From Candidatus Dactylopiibacterium sp. (GTDB lineage Bacteria; Pseudomonadota; Gammaproteobacteria; Burkholderiales; Rhodocyclaceae), in assembly GCA_031119555.1 (NCBI GenBank), contig JAVHXQ010000001.1, positions 62,001-126,000 of the forward strand: DNA of 64,000 nt, given 5' to 3'. This document shows positions 31,433 through 42,905 of this stretch, in pieces. The notes under the pieces are model-generated. The model made no database searches, had not been told where the DNA came from, and saw only the letters and a program-made list of their open reading frames with translations. A program made the position numbers and the translations under genes. Numbering within the stretch: the first letter of the stretch is position 1; each line of letters begins with the position of its first letter.

Positions 31433-32125
31433 TTACAGAATGAGTTTGATGTCGGAGAGGGAAACGCGGCCGAGGTCACCAACATCGATCTTGACCTCCG
31501 AGCCGCTGGTGATGACGCTATTCACCGAGGCCAGCTGCAGCGTGGAGGCCGTCACCTTGGTGTCGCCCGCCATCGCGGTCACCTTCATCGTGTACTTGCC
31601 ATCGGCCACGACGGTGCCAGCCTCGTTCTTGCCGTCCCACACGAATTCCTGCGTCCCCGCCGAGAGCTTGCCCAGATCGAGCTTCTTGATCTCGAGGCCG
31701 TTGGCGTCGGTGATCGTCACCGTGACCTGGCTCGCATCGGCGCCCAGCTGCACCCCGCCGACCGCCATGCCCTTGACGACCTCGATGCCCGGGCCTTCGA
31801 CCAGCACGGCGCGTCCGACCAGGCTCGCGGCCTGCAGCGCATCGCTCGACTGGATGTTGCCCACCAGCGTCGCGAGCGTGGAGTTGAGGCGCTCCACGCC
31901 ATCCACGGTGCTGATCTGCGCGAGCTGCGACGTGGTCTGGGCGTTGTCCATGGGGTTGAGCGGGTCCTGATTCTTGAGCTGCGTGGTCAGCAGCTTCAGG
32001 AAACGGGACTGCTGCTCGTCCACCTTGCTCGCGGAGCTGCTCTTGGTGCTGCTCGTGTTGTTCGTGCCGTTCAAAATGTCGTAGACCGACTGATTGCCTG
32101 CACTCGTGGGGCTGGTTGTGCTCAT
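31433..32125 (-). CDS. flgD: Flagellar hook cap/scaffold protein FlgD
   Basis: A 230-residue hook cap protein. The N-terminal domain has FLKLLTTQLKNQDPLNPMDN near 40-60, the FlgD signature. A C-terminal FlgD Ig-like domain follows, with FVWDGKNEAGTVVADGKYTM. A Ser/Thr-rich stretch lies at 1-30. It sits 15 bases before flgE, whose product it assembles. Confidence 0.96.
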   Translation of the reverse strand: MSTTSPTSAGNQSVYDILNGTNNTSSTKSSSASKVDEQQSRFLKLLTTQLKNQDPLNPMDNAQTTSQLAQISTVDGVERLNSTLATLVGNIQSSDALQAASLVGRAVLVEGPGIEVVKGMAVGGVQLGADASQVTVTITDANGLEIKKLDLGKLSAGTQEFVWDGKNEAGTVVADGKYTMKVTAMAGDTKVTASTLQLASVNSVITSGSEVKIDVGDLGRVSLSDIKLIL

Positions 32126-32153
32126 GTCCTGACTCCGGTTTCTCGGCTGTCGC

Positions 32154-32558
32154 TTATGACTGACCCAGCGCGAGCGTGCGCTGCATCAGCGTGCGGGCGG
32201 TGTTCATCACCTCCGCGTTGGTCTGGTAGGCACGCGAGGCCGAGATCATGTTCACCATCTCTTCGACGGCATCCACGTTCGACATCGTGACGTACCCGTT
32301 CTCGTCGGCCAGCGGGCTCTTGGGGTCATACACCACGCGGCCCGGCGCAGCACTCTCGACCACCTGGGTCACCGCCACGCCCTGCCCCGCCGACCCCATC
32401 TGCACCGCCTGGAAAACCACCTGCTTAGCCTTGTACGGCAAGCCGTCGGCACCCACGGCACTCTCCACGTTGGCGAGGTTGCTCGCCGTGGTGTTGAGGC
32501 GTACCGACTGCGCGTTGAGCGCCGAGCCGGCAATGTGAAAAACGTTGAGCATGCTCAT
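32154..32558 (-). CDS. flgC: Flagellar proximal rod protein FlgC
   Basis: A 134-residue rod subunit. It begins [20 protein letters not shown] and then [14 protein letters not shown]. The middle has [21 protein letters not shown], the FlgC C-terminal consensus. Length matches the family (about 134-140). It directly follows flgB with an 11-base gap. Confidence 0.97.
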   Translation of the reverse strand: MSMLNVFHIAGSALNAQSVRLNTTASNLANVESAVGADGLPYKAKQVVFQAVQMGSAGQGVAVTQVVESAAPGRVVYDPKSPLADENGYVTMSNVDAVEEMVNMISASRAYQTNAEVMNTARTLMQRTLALGQS

Positions 32559-32569
32559 GGCGGCGCGCC

Positions 32570-32974
32570 TTACTGACCGGAAATCGCCTGCTGCATCGTG
32601 CGCAGCATGCCGTTGATGAAGGTCAGGCTCGCCTCGTACTGCACCGAGTTCTCGGCGAAGGCGGCGCGCTCCGCGTCCATGTCGACGGTGTTGCCATCCA
32701 CGCTCGACTGCTGCTCGGTGCGGTACTTCAGCGTCGGCGCGCCCAGCGCGCCCCCGCCGTTCTGATGTCCGGCGGCCGTGGTCACGAGGGACACCGGCGC
32801 ACCCGCCGCGCCCCCCATGGCGCCACGCAGCGCGCTGCTGAAATCCACGTCGCGCGCCTTGTAGTTCGGCGTATCCGCGTTGGCCATGTTGCCCGCGATG
32901 ATCTCCTGGCGCTGCGCGCGCAGGCCCAATGCGGTCTGGTGAAAACGCAAGGCGTTGTCGAGCTGGACATTCAT
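32570..32974 (-). CDS. flgB: Flagellar proximal rod protein FlgB
   Basis: A 134-residue first rod subunit. The N-terminal helix [20 protein letters not shown] is followed by [17 protein letters not shown], and the C-terminus has [19 protein letters not shown]. The frame is open upstream, but the ATG at 32974 is chosen because AAGGGAG lies 8 bases before it and the length then equals the family. It is the first gene of flgBCDEFGHIJ. A sigma-54-type promoter lies about 70-90 bases upstream, so the operon is probably a class II flagellar unit. Confidence 0.96.
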   Translation of the reverse strand: MNVQLDNALRFHQTALGLRAQRQEIIAGNMANADTPNYKARDVDFSSALRGAMGGAAGAPVSLVTTAAGHQNGGGALGAPTLKYRTEQQSSVDGNTVDMDAERAAFAENSVQYEASLTFINGMLRTMQQAISGQ

Positions 32975-33044
32975 TTCTTCCACTCCCTTCATGATCTCTT
33001 CGTACTGCATCGCCTTGCGTGCTCCAGAGGGTTCGCAGGCTTCA

Positions 33045-33061
33045 TTGCAGCTTCTGTGCCA
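33045..33061 (-). promoter_or_regulatory. Putative sigma-54 promoter of the flgBCDEFGHIJ operon
   Basis: On the minus strand TGGCACAGAAGCTGCAA fits the -24/-12 consensus TGGCAC-N5-TTGC with one mismatch (CTGC for TTGC). The invariant GG and GC are separated by exactly 10 bases. Predicted start is near 33035, about 60 bases before flgB. Confidence 0.68.
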
Positions 33062-33216
33062 GATCGTAACGAGCCCGCCCTGTCGGGCTCCGTGGGAAAA
33101 AAACGGCAAAACCGCCGCAATTGCGGCAGTCGCCCAGACCGGCACCGGCAATAGCTGCCGGCAGAATTCCGGCACCGCGCGCCCGCGCTGCCGCCCGTGG
33201 CCGGTTTCATGTTGAA

Positions 33217-33930
33217 ATGCGGGCTTGCCCATCACCGGCCCATCGCGTGTTCCGCCCTGCCCTTCTCCTCTGTCTCGCTCTCGCCCTCGCCCTTGCAGCC
33301 GCGCCGGCGCGGGCCGCCGATCCACTGGCCGACGCCCTGCGCGCCTTCGTCATGAGCCGCGCAGGCAGCCTGCCCGGCAAGGTCAGCGTCGAGCTGGGCC
33401 GCTATCCGCGCAACGAGCGCGTGAATGCATGCACCCGCTGGGAAGCCTTCCTGCCCGAGGGCAGCCGGCTGTGGGGACAGGTATCGCTGGGCGCGCGCTG
33501 CGTGCAGGGGCCGCCGCAATCGCTCTACGTCGCGAGCCGGGTGCGCATCCAGGGCCAGGTCGTGATGGCCACGCGCCACATCGGCACGGGCCAGACCATC
33601 GATGCGGCGGACCTTCAGCTCACCGACGCGGACCTCGGCGGGCTGCCGCCCGACGTGATCCTGCAACCCGGCGCGGCCGCCGGCCGCGTCACGCGCGCCA
33701 GCGTCTCGCCCGGGCGCCCGCTGCAGGAGCGCCACCTGCAGCAGGAACTCGTGATCCAGGCGGGCCAGCCCGTTCGCCTCGTGTTCGAGAGCGATGCCCT
33801 TTCGGTCAGCAACGAAGGCACCGCGATCAACAGCGCCGCGCGGGGGCAGCCGGTACGCGTGCGCCTGCCCGGCGGCCGCGTCGTAAGCGGCACCGCACAG
33901 GCCGAAGGACGCGTCAGCATCTCGCCCTGA
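33217..33930 (+). CDS. flgA: Flagellar basal body P-ring formation chaperone FlgA
   Basis: About 237 residues. A signal peptide with a Leu/Ala-rich core (PALLLCLALALALAAAPARA) directs it to the periplasm, where FlgA helps FlgI assemble. The C-terminal SAF domain has ASRVRIQGQVVMATRHIGTGQTI and QAGQPVRLVFE. The reading frame opens at 33121; the ATG at 33217 is preferred as it directly precedes the signal peptide, although no strong ribosome binding site is seen and the exact start is uncertain. Transcribed divergently from flgB and upstream of flgMN, as usual. Confidence 0.9.
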   Translation: MRACPSPAHRVFRPALLLCLALALALAAAPARAADPLADALRAFVMSRAGSLPGKVSVELGRYPRNERVNACTRWEAFLPEGSRLWGQVSLGARCVQGPPQSLYVASRVRIQGQVVMATRHIGTGQTIDAADLQLTDADLGGLPPDVILQPGAAAGRVTRASVSPGRPLQERHLQQELVIQAGQPVRLVFESDALSVSNEGTAINSAARGQPVRVRLPGGRVVSGTAQAEGRVSISP

Positions 33931-33957
33931 GGTCTTGTCAGGCTGACTGAAAAAAAC

Positions 33958-33984
33958 TAAAGTTTTCAAGACCGTCTCCGTTAA
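33958..33984 (+). promoter_or_regulatory. Sigma-28 (FliA) promoter of flgMN
   Basis: TAAA at 33958-33961, 15 bases, then TCCGTTAA at 33977-33984, matching TAAA-N15-GCCGATAA in 10 of 12 positions with exact spacing. It lies just after flgA and about 75 bases before flgM. This fits late-class expression of the anti-sigma factor. Confidence 0.78.
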
Positions 33985-34055
33985 GACTCACGTATCCATG
34001 CGCAGAACTTCACGCGACGCATGTGAGACGCGTCATGAGCCGAAGGGGAAACGCC

Positions 34056-34367
34056 GTGAAAATCGATAATTCATCCATGAAGTCTGCCGGGCTGACCGGC
34101 GAGACCAAAACCCGCGCCAGCCGCGAAGCGCCGACCGGCGCGCAGAGCTCCGAACAGGGCTCCGATGTGAAGCTGTCCGCGCTTTCCAGCAACCTGCAGA
34201 AGCTCGAAGCCGCCATGGCCAACACGCCCGTCGTCGACAGCGGCAAGGTCGCGGAGATCAAGACCGCCATTTCGCAGGGACAATTCCGCGTGGATGCCGG
34301 CAAGGTCGCCGACGGCCTGCTCGCCAGCGTGCGGCAGATGCTCAACGCCCAAGCCCAGAGCGCGTGA
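34056..34367 (+). CDS. flgM: Anti-sigma-28 factor FlgM
   Basis: A 103-residue small, mostly disordered protein that binds and blocks FliA until it is exported through the finished hook. The C-terminal half has the FliA-binding pattern VKLSALSSNLQKLEAAMAN and VAEIKTAISQGQFRVDAGKVADGLL. The GTG at 34056 is chosen because AAGGGG lies 7 bases upstream; the upstream ATG at 34023 has none. A sigma-28 promoter precedes it. Confidence 0.92.
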   Translation: MKIDNSSMKSAGLTGETKTRASREAPTGAQSSEQGSDVKLSALSSNLQKLEAAMANTPVVDSGKVAEIKTAISQGQFRVDAGKVADGLLASVRQMLNAQAQSA

Positions 34368-34843
34368 GCCAGGCAACCGACATCGCCCAGGCGCGCCAGC
34401 GCCTGCTCGCCCTGATCCTGACCGAATCGCAGCAGCTGCGCGAATTCGTCGCGCTGCTCGAACGCGAGCGGGCGATCCTGGGTGAACGCGATGTCGAGCC
34501 GCTTTTTGCCCTTTCCGAACAGAAAGGCCGGCAAGCCCGCGTGTTGCAGCATTCCGCCGACGCGCGCACGGTGCTGCTGTCGCAACTGAACCTGCGCAAC
34601 GACCGCGCAGGGATCGAGACCGTGCTCGCGGGCACGGGCCAGGAAGCGTGGGAAGCCTATCTCGCCCTCGCCTTACAGGCGCGCACGCTCAACCAGGCCA
34701 ATGGCCAGATCCTGACCGAACGCCTGTCGCACAACCATCAGGCCCTCGCCGTGCTGCTCGCCCATTCCGACCAGCCGGCCACCTACGGCCCCGACGGCAG
34801 CGCGCGCGCGCGCCCCGGTTCGCGCCTGCTCGGCAGCTACTGA
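34364..34843 (+). CDS. flgN: Flagellar export chaperone FlgN
   Basis: A 159-residue helical protein of the FlgN family, the chaperone for hook-junction proteins FlgK and FlgL. It has long heptad-like helices (LLALILTESQQLREFVALLERERAIL, AYLALALQARTLNQANGQILTE). It starts with GTG overlapping the flgM stop by four bases (GTGA), so the two are translationally coupled. Its clients are not encoded in this window. Confidence 0.88.
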   Translation: MSQATDIAQARQRLLALILTESQQLREFVALLERERAILGERDVEPLFALSEQKGRQARVLQHSADARTVLLSQLNLRNDRAGIETVLAGTGQEAWEAYLALALQARTLNQANGQILTERLSHNHQALAVLLAHSDQPATYGPDGSARARPGSRLLGSY

Positions 34844-34950
34844 GCGCACGCGCCACGAGGCGCGCCGGACGCTCTCCCTTCCCGGAATTTCTCCCCGCGC
34901 CAGACACGCGCCTGCGTTCGCGCACAAGCTGCGCGCGCGCCTGGCAAGAC

Positions 34951-35838
34951 TCAGCGTGGCGCGGAATCCGCCGACGGCACCAGGCTGAGATTCTCCGGCG
35001 TACCCAGCGCGCCATCGGCGTTGAGCACGCGACGCACGCCGGCCCCGGCCCCGTCGCCCAGCACTTCCGTGCGCGGCTCGGCGGGGTTCTGTTCGGGCAT
35101 CATGGATTCGATCTGTATCGTCACGCGCCGGTTGCGCGCGCGCCCCTCCGGTGAAGCGTTGTCCGCGACCGGGCGCTGATCGCCGTAACCGGCGGCCGTG
35201 AGCCGCGCGGGCGAGACGCCGCTGGACACGAAAAGCCGCACCACCGACGAGGCACGCACGGCCGAGAGTTCCCAGTTCGACGGGAACAGCGGCGTGGCGA
35301 TCGGCAGATTGTCGGTATGCCCCTCCACCTTCACCGGGAAGTCGCCCTTGGCGAGCACCTCCGCCACCGCCTGCAGGGCGCGCGCGGCGTCGGGCCCGAG
35401 CTGCGCCTCGGCGGGCCGGAAGAGCGCGCTGGCGTTGATCTCGATGGATATCCCGAGCGCCCCCTCGGTGATGCGGACCTGGCCGCCGCTCACGAGCGGC
35501 GCCAGCACGCGCCGGATGTCCTCGGCCATGTTGCGCATGCGCTGACGCAGTTCGGTGCGCCGCACGTCCTCCACGACGCGCGGCGCGGTGGCGGCCGGCG
35601 CCGACACCACGTTGATGGCGACCGTGGAAACCGGGGCGGCCATGCCTTCCTCGCCCGTCGCGCTGCGAAAGGCCTGCACGAGCGAGTTCGAGAGCACGCG
35701 ATATTTGCCCTCGTTGACCGAGCTGATCGCGTACATGACGACGAAGAAGGCGAACAGCAGCGTGATGAAATCCGCGTAGGAGACGAGCCAGCGCTCGTGG
35801 TTCTCGTGTTCCTCTGCGTGACGGCGACGACGGGACAT
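34951..35838 (-). CDS. motD: Flagellar motor stator protein MotD (MotB-like)
   Basis: A 295-residue inner-membrane protein of the MotB/MotD group. The single transmembrane helix WLVSYADFITLLFAFFVVMYA (residues 17-37) carries the proton-binding Asp23. A linker to about 140 is followed by an OmpA-like peptidoglycan-binding domain with VEGHTDNLPI and SAVRASSVVRLF near 170-240. MotD normally pairs with MotC (MotA-like); no motC or motA is adjacent. It is convergent with flgN and may have its own FliA-type promoter. MotB rather than MotD cannot be excluded. Confidence 0.87.
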   Translation of the reverse strand: MSRRRRHAEEHENHERWLVSYADFITLLFAFFVVMYAISSVNEGKYRVLSNSLVQAFRSATGEEGMAAPVSTVAINVVSAPAATAPRVVEDVRRTELRQRMRNMAEDIRRVLAPLVSGGQVRITEGALGISIEINASALFRPAEAQLGPDAARALQAVAEVLAKGDFPVKVEGHTDNLPIATPLFPSNWELSAVRASSVVRLFVSSGVSPARLTAAGYGDQRPVADNASPEGRARNRRVTIQIESMMPEQNPAEPRTEVLGDGAGAGVRRVLNADGALGTPENLSLVPSADSAPR

Positions 35839-35878
35839 GAAGGCTCCGGCAGACGGGTTCTGTTTCGTTTCAAGGCAT

Positions 35879-35906
35879 GTTACGGCGCATCCACGCCGAC
35901 TCTTGA
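35879..35906 (-). promoter_or_regulatory. Possible sigma-28 promoter of motD
   Basis: Read on the minus strand: TCAA, 16 bases, then GCCGTAAC. This resembles the FliA consensus but with one extra spacer base and a degenerate -10. It lies about 40 bases before motD. Confidence 0.35.
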
Positions 35907-35923
35907 GGGGCCGGATGCGCGAA

Positions 35924-35941
35924 CGGCCGCTTTCGCGGCCG
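35924..35941 (-). terminator. Hairpin downstream of dapB
   Basis: A 7-bp GC stem (35924-35930 with 35935-35941) and TTTC loop, 27 bases after the dapB stop on the minus strand. It has no T-run, so it is a weak or Rho-assisted end, but it separates dapB from motD. Confidence 0.45.
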
Positions 35942-35967
35942 CCCCGTCTGCCTCTGGCGTACCCGGA

Positions 35968-36819
<852 letters not shown>

Positions 36820-36826
36820 CTATGTC

Positions 36827-37243
36827 TCAGGGCTTCCTGGCAGGCGCGCCGGGGCCGCTGATGTCGATCACCTTGGGCGCCTGCTGGGCGGGCGCCTCGT
36901 TGCCGGTGGCCGCCACGACGTCGCCCTCGACGCGCTCCAGGCGGTCGCCCGAGAAGAACAGCGTGAGACGGCGTTGCTCGATGGGCTCGTAGCCCTTGGA
37001 GAACTGGTAGACGTAATCCCAGCGATCGGCGTGGAACACGCTCACCAGCATCGGCGAGCCCATCACGAAGCGCACCTGCTCCTTGGTCATGCCCGGGCTC
37101 AGATGCGAGACCATCTCCTGCGTGATCGCGTTGCCCTGGCGGACGTCGATCCGGTACGGCCTGACGACGCTCGTCACCGTATTTGCGGAGCAAGCCGCCA
37201 GCAAACCCGCTGCGACAAGCAGCACTCCGGAGCGCAGGAACAT
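36827..37243 (-). CDS. bamE: Outer membrane assembly lipoprotein BamE (SmpA/OmlA)
   Basis: A 138-residue lipoprotein of the BAM complex. The lipobox LLAACSAN places Cys18. The SmpA/OmlA domain has the family pattern ITQEMVSHLSPGMTKEQVRFVMGSP and DRWDYVYQF. The extra C-terminal tail is Pro/Ala-rich. The frame continues upstream to 37354, but the ATG at 37243 starts the signal peptide. Divergent from fur, a common betaproteobacterial arrangement. Confidence 0.93.
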   Translation of the reverse strand: MFLRSGVLLVAAGLLAACSANTVTSVVRPYRIDVRQGNAITQEMVSHLSPGMTKEQVRFVMGSPMLVSVFHADRWDYVYQFSKGYEPIEQRRLTLFFSGDRLERVEGDVVAATGNEAPAQQAPKVIDISGPGAPARKP

Positions 37244-37312
37244 ACGGACAATCTCTCGTGAAATCGGCAACAAACTGTAAGGGCAGAAGTCCCGCCCGGC
37301 GGGCCTTCCAGA

Positions 37313-37341
37313 TTCCAAGAACAGGCGCCGGACTATATCAT
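37313..37341 (+). promoter_or_regulatory. Possible fur promoter
   Basis: TATCAT at 37336-37341, with TTCCAA 17 bases upstream, about 27 bases before the fur start, in the divergent bamE/fur region. The -10 is good, the -35 poor. No 19-bp Fur box could be read with confidence. Confidence 0.35.
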
Positions 37342-37367
37342 ACGGGCCTTGCATACCGGAGACAGTG

Positions 37368-37808
37368 ATGGCCCCTCCTCATAGTCTGAAAGAATCAGGC
37401 CTCAAAGCGACATTGCCGCGCATGAAGATCCTGGATCTGTTCCAGCGCACCACCGAACGCCATCTTTCCGCCGAAGACGTCTATCGTCTGCTGCTGGCCG
37501 AAGAGCTGGACGTGGGGCTGGCGACGATCTACCGCGTGCTGACGCAGTTCGAACAGGCCGGTCTGCTGCAGCGCCACCATTTCGAGTCCGGCAAGGCCGT
37601 GTTCGAACTCAACAAGGGCGACCACCACGACCACATGGTCTGTCTGGATTGCGGCCGCGTCGAGGAGTTCTACGACCCCGAGATCGAGACCCGCCAGAAC
37701 GCCATCGCGGAATCGATGGGCTTTCGCGTGCGCGAACACGCGATGTACCTCTACGCGGAGTGCATCAAGCCCGACTGTCCCAACAAGCAGCAACGCCGCA
37801 AGGGCTGA
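37368..37808 (+). CDS. fur: Ferric uptake regulator Fur
   Basis: A 146-residue Fe(II)-responsive repressor. The winged HTH is at 1-85 ([29 protein letters not shown]). The metal-binding C-terminal part has [16 protein letters not shown] and a second Cys pair in [15 protein letters not shown] precedes the ATG at 37368; a GTG one codon earlier is also in frame. It is divergent from bamE. It controls iron uptake genes by family knowledge; no target site was recognised here. Confidence 0.97.
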   Translation: MAPPHSLKESGLKATLPRMKILDLFQRTTERHLSAEDVYRLLLAEELDVGLATIYRVLTQFEQAGLLQRHHFESGKAVFELNKGDHHDHMVCLDCGRVEEFYDPEIETRQNAIAESMGFRVREHAMYLYAECIKPDCPNKQQRRKG

Positions 37809-37887
37809 GCGCGCCCCCGGCGCCTCCTGCCTGCCGCGCGGGCGCGCACCATGCGCGCCGCGCCGCCCGCCCTTCGATGCGGGTTAA

Positions 37888-40566
<2,679 letters not shown>

Positions 40567-40646
40567 CTGCAGCACGGGAAGCGGACCCGGGAACGCGCGC
40601 TCACCCGCGCGCCCGCTCCGCCCCTCACTCTTCGCGAAAGAAAACC

Positions 40647-41162
40647 ATGCTCCGTCGCTCGTTCCTTGCCGCGCTCGCCCTGGTCAGCCTCGCTGCCTGC
40701 GGCTTTCACCTGCGCGGGCCCCAGACGCTGCCGTTCTCGACGATCTATCTGGGCATGAACCCCTACGAGGACTTCACCGCCAACGCCAAGCGCCTGATCG
40801 CCACCACCGGCAGCACGCAGGTGGTCGACACGCTGGCCCAGGCGGAAGTGCAGCTCGTCGTCGCGCGCAACGAGCGCGAAAAATACATCCTCACGCTGAA
40901 CGCCAACGGCACCGTGCGCGAGTACCAGCTGCGCCAGCGCTTCGGCTTCCGGGTGCTCGACCGTGTGGGCCAGGAGATCACGCCCTACAGCGAAATCTAC
41001 GTCACGCGCGACGTCAGCTTCTCGCAGGGCCTGGAACTCGCCAAGGAACAGGAAGACGCCCTGCTCTACCGCGACATGGAAAACGACATCCTGCAGCAGC
41101 TCATGCGCCGCCTCGCGCGTGCCACCCCGCGCGCGGCCGAACCGGCCGCCTCGGCGCCTTGA
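40647..41162 (+). CDS. lptE: LPS assembly lipoprotein LptE
   Basis: A 171-residue outer-membrane lipoprotein. The lipobox SLAACGFHLRG places Cys18 with the LptE signature CGFxLRG right after it. LptE plugs the LptD barrel for LPS export. It lies between leuS and holA, the conserved gene order, and its stop overlaps the holA start. Confidence 0.95.
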   Translation: MLRRSFLAALALVSLAACGFHLRGPQTLPFSTIYLGMNPYEDFTANAKRLIATTGSTQVVDTLAQAEVQLVVARNEREKYILTLNANGTVREYQLRQRFGFRVLDRVGQEITPYSEIYVTRDVSFSQGLELAKEQEDALLYRDMENDILQQLMRRLARATPRAAEPAASAP

Positions 41163-42169
41163 ACCTGCGCGCCGACCAGCTCGCCGCACAGCTGCAACGC
41201 GGCCTCGGGCCGCTCTACGTGGTGCATGGCGACGAGCCCCTGCTCGTGATCGAGGCCGCCGACGCGATCCGCGCGGCCGCGCGCGCGGCGGGCATTTCGG
41301 AGCGCGAAGTCATCGTCACGCACCAGCACTTCCGCTGGGACGAGTTCGGTCTGGCCGCCGGGAACCTGTCGCTGTTCGGCGACCGCAAGCTCGTCGATCT
41401 GCGCATTCCCAACGGCAAGCCCGGCAAGCAGGGCGGCGAAGCCCTCGTGCGTCTCGCCCGCGAACTGGACCCCCACGCCGCCGACCTCACGCTGATCAGC
41501 CTGCCTCAGCTCGACTGGACCGTGCGCAAGGCCGCCTGGTTCGTCGCCCTGAGCGAAGCCGGCTGCGTCGTGGAGTGCAACGCCCCCGCGCTCGACGAGT
41601 TGCCGCACTGGATCGCGGGCCGCCTCGCGATGCAGCAGCAGCGCGCCTCGCGCGAAGGGCTGGAGTTCATCGCCGCGCACGTCGAAGGCAATCTGCTGGC
41701 CGCCCACCAGGAAATCCAGAAACTCGGCCTGCTCTTTCCGGCCGGCGAGCTGACGCCCGAACAGATCGAGGATTGCGTGCTTCACGTCGCCCGCTACGAC
41801 ACCGAGAAGCTGCGGCTGGCCTTGCTCGAAGGCGATGCGCCACGCTGCGCGCGCCTGCTCGAAGGGCTGCGCGGCGAAGGTGCCGCGCCGCCGCTGGTGC
41901 TGTGGACGCTGGCCAACGAGATCCGCACGCTGGCACGCGTGCGCAGCGCCGTGGATGCCGGCCAGAACCTCGACGCCGCGCTCAAGGCCGAACGCGTTTT
42001 CGGCCCCCGTCAGGCGCTCTGCCGACGGGCCGCGCAGCGGCTCAAGGCGGGCGGGCTGCGCGCCGCGCTCGTGCATGCGGCGCGTATCGACCGCATGATC
42101 AAGGGCCTCGCCGCAGGCGACATCTGGGACGAATTCCTGCAACTCTCACTGCGCGTGCGCGCGCGCTGA
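41159..42169 (+). CDS. holA: DNA polymerase III subunit delta
   Basis: A 336-residue clamp-loader subunit that opens the beta clamp. The N-terminus is LRADQLAAQLQRGLGPLYVVHGDEPLLVIEAADAIR, typical of HolA. Three AAA-like domains are spread along the length. It starts with TTG overlapping the lptE stop (TTGA), so translation is coupled. No terminator was seen; the next 240 bases are GC-rich and hold no gene. Confidence 0.94.
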   Translation: MNLRADQLAAQLQRGLGPLYVVHGDEPLLVIEAADAIRAAARAAGISEREVIVTHQHFRWDEFGLAAGNLSLFGDRKLVDLRIPNGKPGKQGGEALVRLARELDPHAADLTLISLPQLDWTVRKAAWFVALSEAGCVVECNAPALDELPHWIAGRLAMQQQRASREGLEFIAAHVEGNLLAAHQEIQKLGLLFPAGELTPEQIEDCVLHVARYDTEKLRLALLEGDAPRCARLLEGLRGEGAAPPLVLWTLANEIRTLARVRSAVDAGQNLDAALKAERVFGPRQALCRRAAQRLKAGGLRAALVHAARIDRMIKGLAAGDIWDEFLQLSLRVRAR

Positions 42170-42410
42170 TCGCGGGCGCCCTCGAGCGGCCCCTTCGCCC
42201 TCCCGGCACGGCGCGACCCCGGAGTGGCAGCGACCGCTTCCGCGCCAATCCGCCCGCCGACGATCCGCCACGGGGCGCCGGCCGGAGGGCGTCCCACCCG
42301 CAGGAATCCTCTCGCGCCGGAGTGCGCCGCCCCATCCGCCGCCGTCGGACCTCGGCCCGGATCTCATCCAGGCCCAGACGCGATTCCGGCGGCTCGCCAC
42401 GGCGGGGGGC

Positions 42411-42716
42411 TCAGGCGTCGACCGGAGTCAGGCGGACGAGCTTGAGCGGCTCGGCCAGCAGCGCGTCCATGTTTTTCGCGAACGCCTGGAAATGGGGCAG
42501 CGCGACGTGCGCGTCCAGGGCCGCCTGCCCGCGCCAGGACTCGCGCACGTAGAACGTGTCCGGCTCATCGGTGAGCTGGAACAGGGCGTAGTCCACGCAC
42601 CCGGGCTCGGCCCGCGTCGGCAGCAGCAGGGCTTTGAGCGCGGATCTCAGCGCTTCCCGCTGACCTGTTTTCGCCTTCAGCACGGCGATGATCGTCAGAA
42701 TGTCGTTGCCTGCCAT
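42411..42716 (-). CDS. Antibiotic biosynthesis monooxygenase (ABM) domain protein
   Basis: A 101-residue ferredoxin-like fold protein of the ABM/YgiN type. The pattern is ILTIIAVLKAKTGQREALRSALKALL, then EPGCVDYALFQLTDEPDTFYVRESWRG and PHFQAFAKNMDALL. Members are small heme- or quinone-handling or detoxifying enzymes; this one's substrate is unknown. The ATG at 42716 has GGAGAC 7-8 bases upstream; the longer upstream frame is not conserved. It is divergent from a LysR gene that may control it. Confidence 0.83.
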   Translation of the reverse strand: MAGNDILTIIAVLKAKTGQREALRSALKALLLPTRAEPGCVDYALFQLTDEPDTFYVRESWRGQAALDAHVALPHFQAFAKNMDALLAEPLKLVRLTPVDA

Positions 42717-42905
42717 CTTCAAGTCTCCATGATCGTTCGGATGAAATTTCCCGCGCGGCCCCCATGCCATCGGCATTGCGCGCGGCCCGGCGCGCTCCGG
42801 CGGCCGCCCCGGGGCGCACCGCCGCGTCGGTAGAATGATGGTAACGGGAGCCCTGCCCGCGAAAGGCACGGGCCGGAAGACAACACTTGTACGCGGAGAG
42901 TGGAA

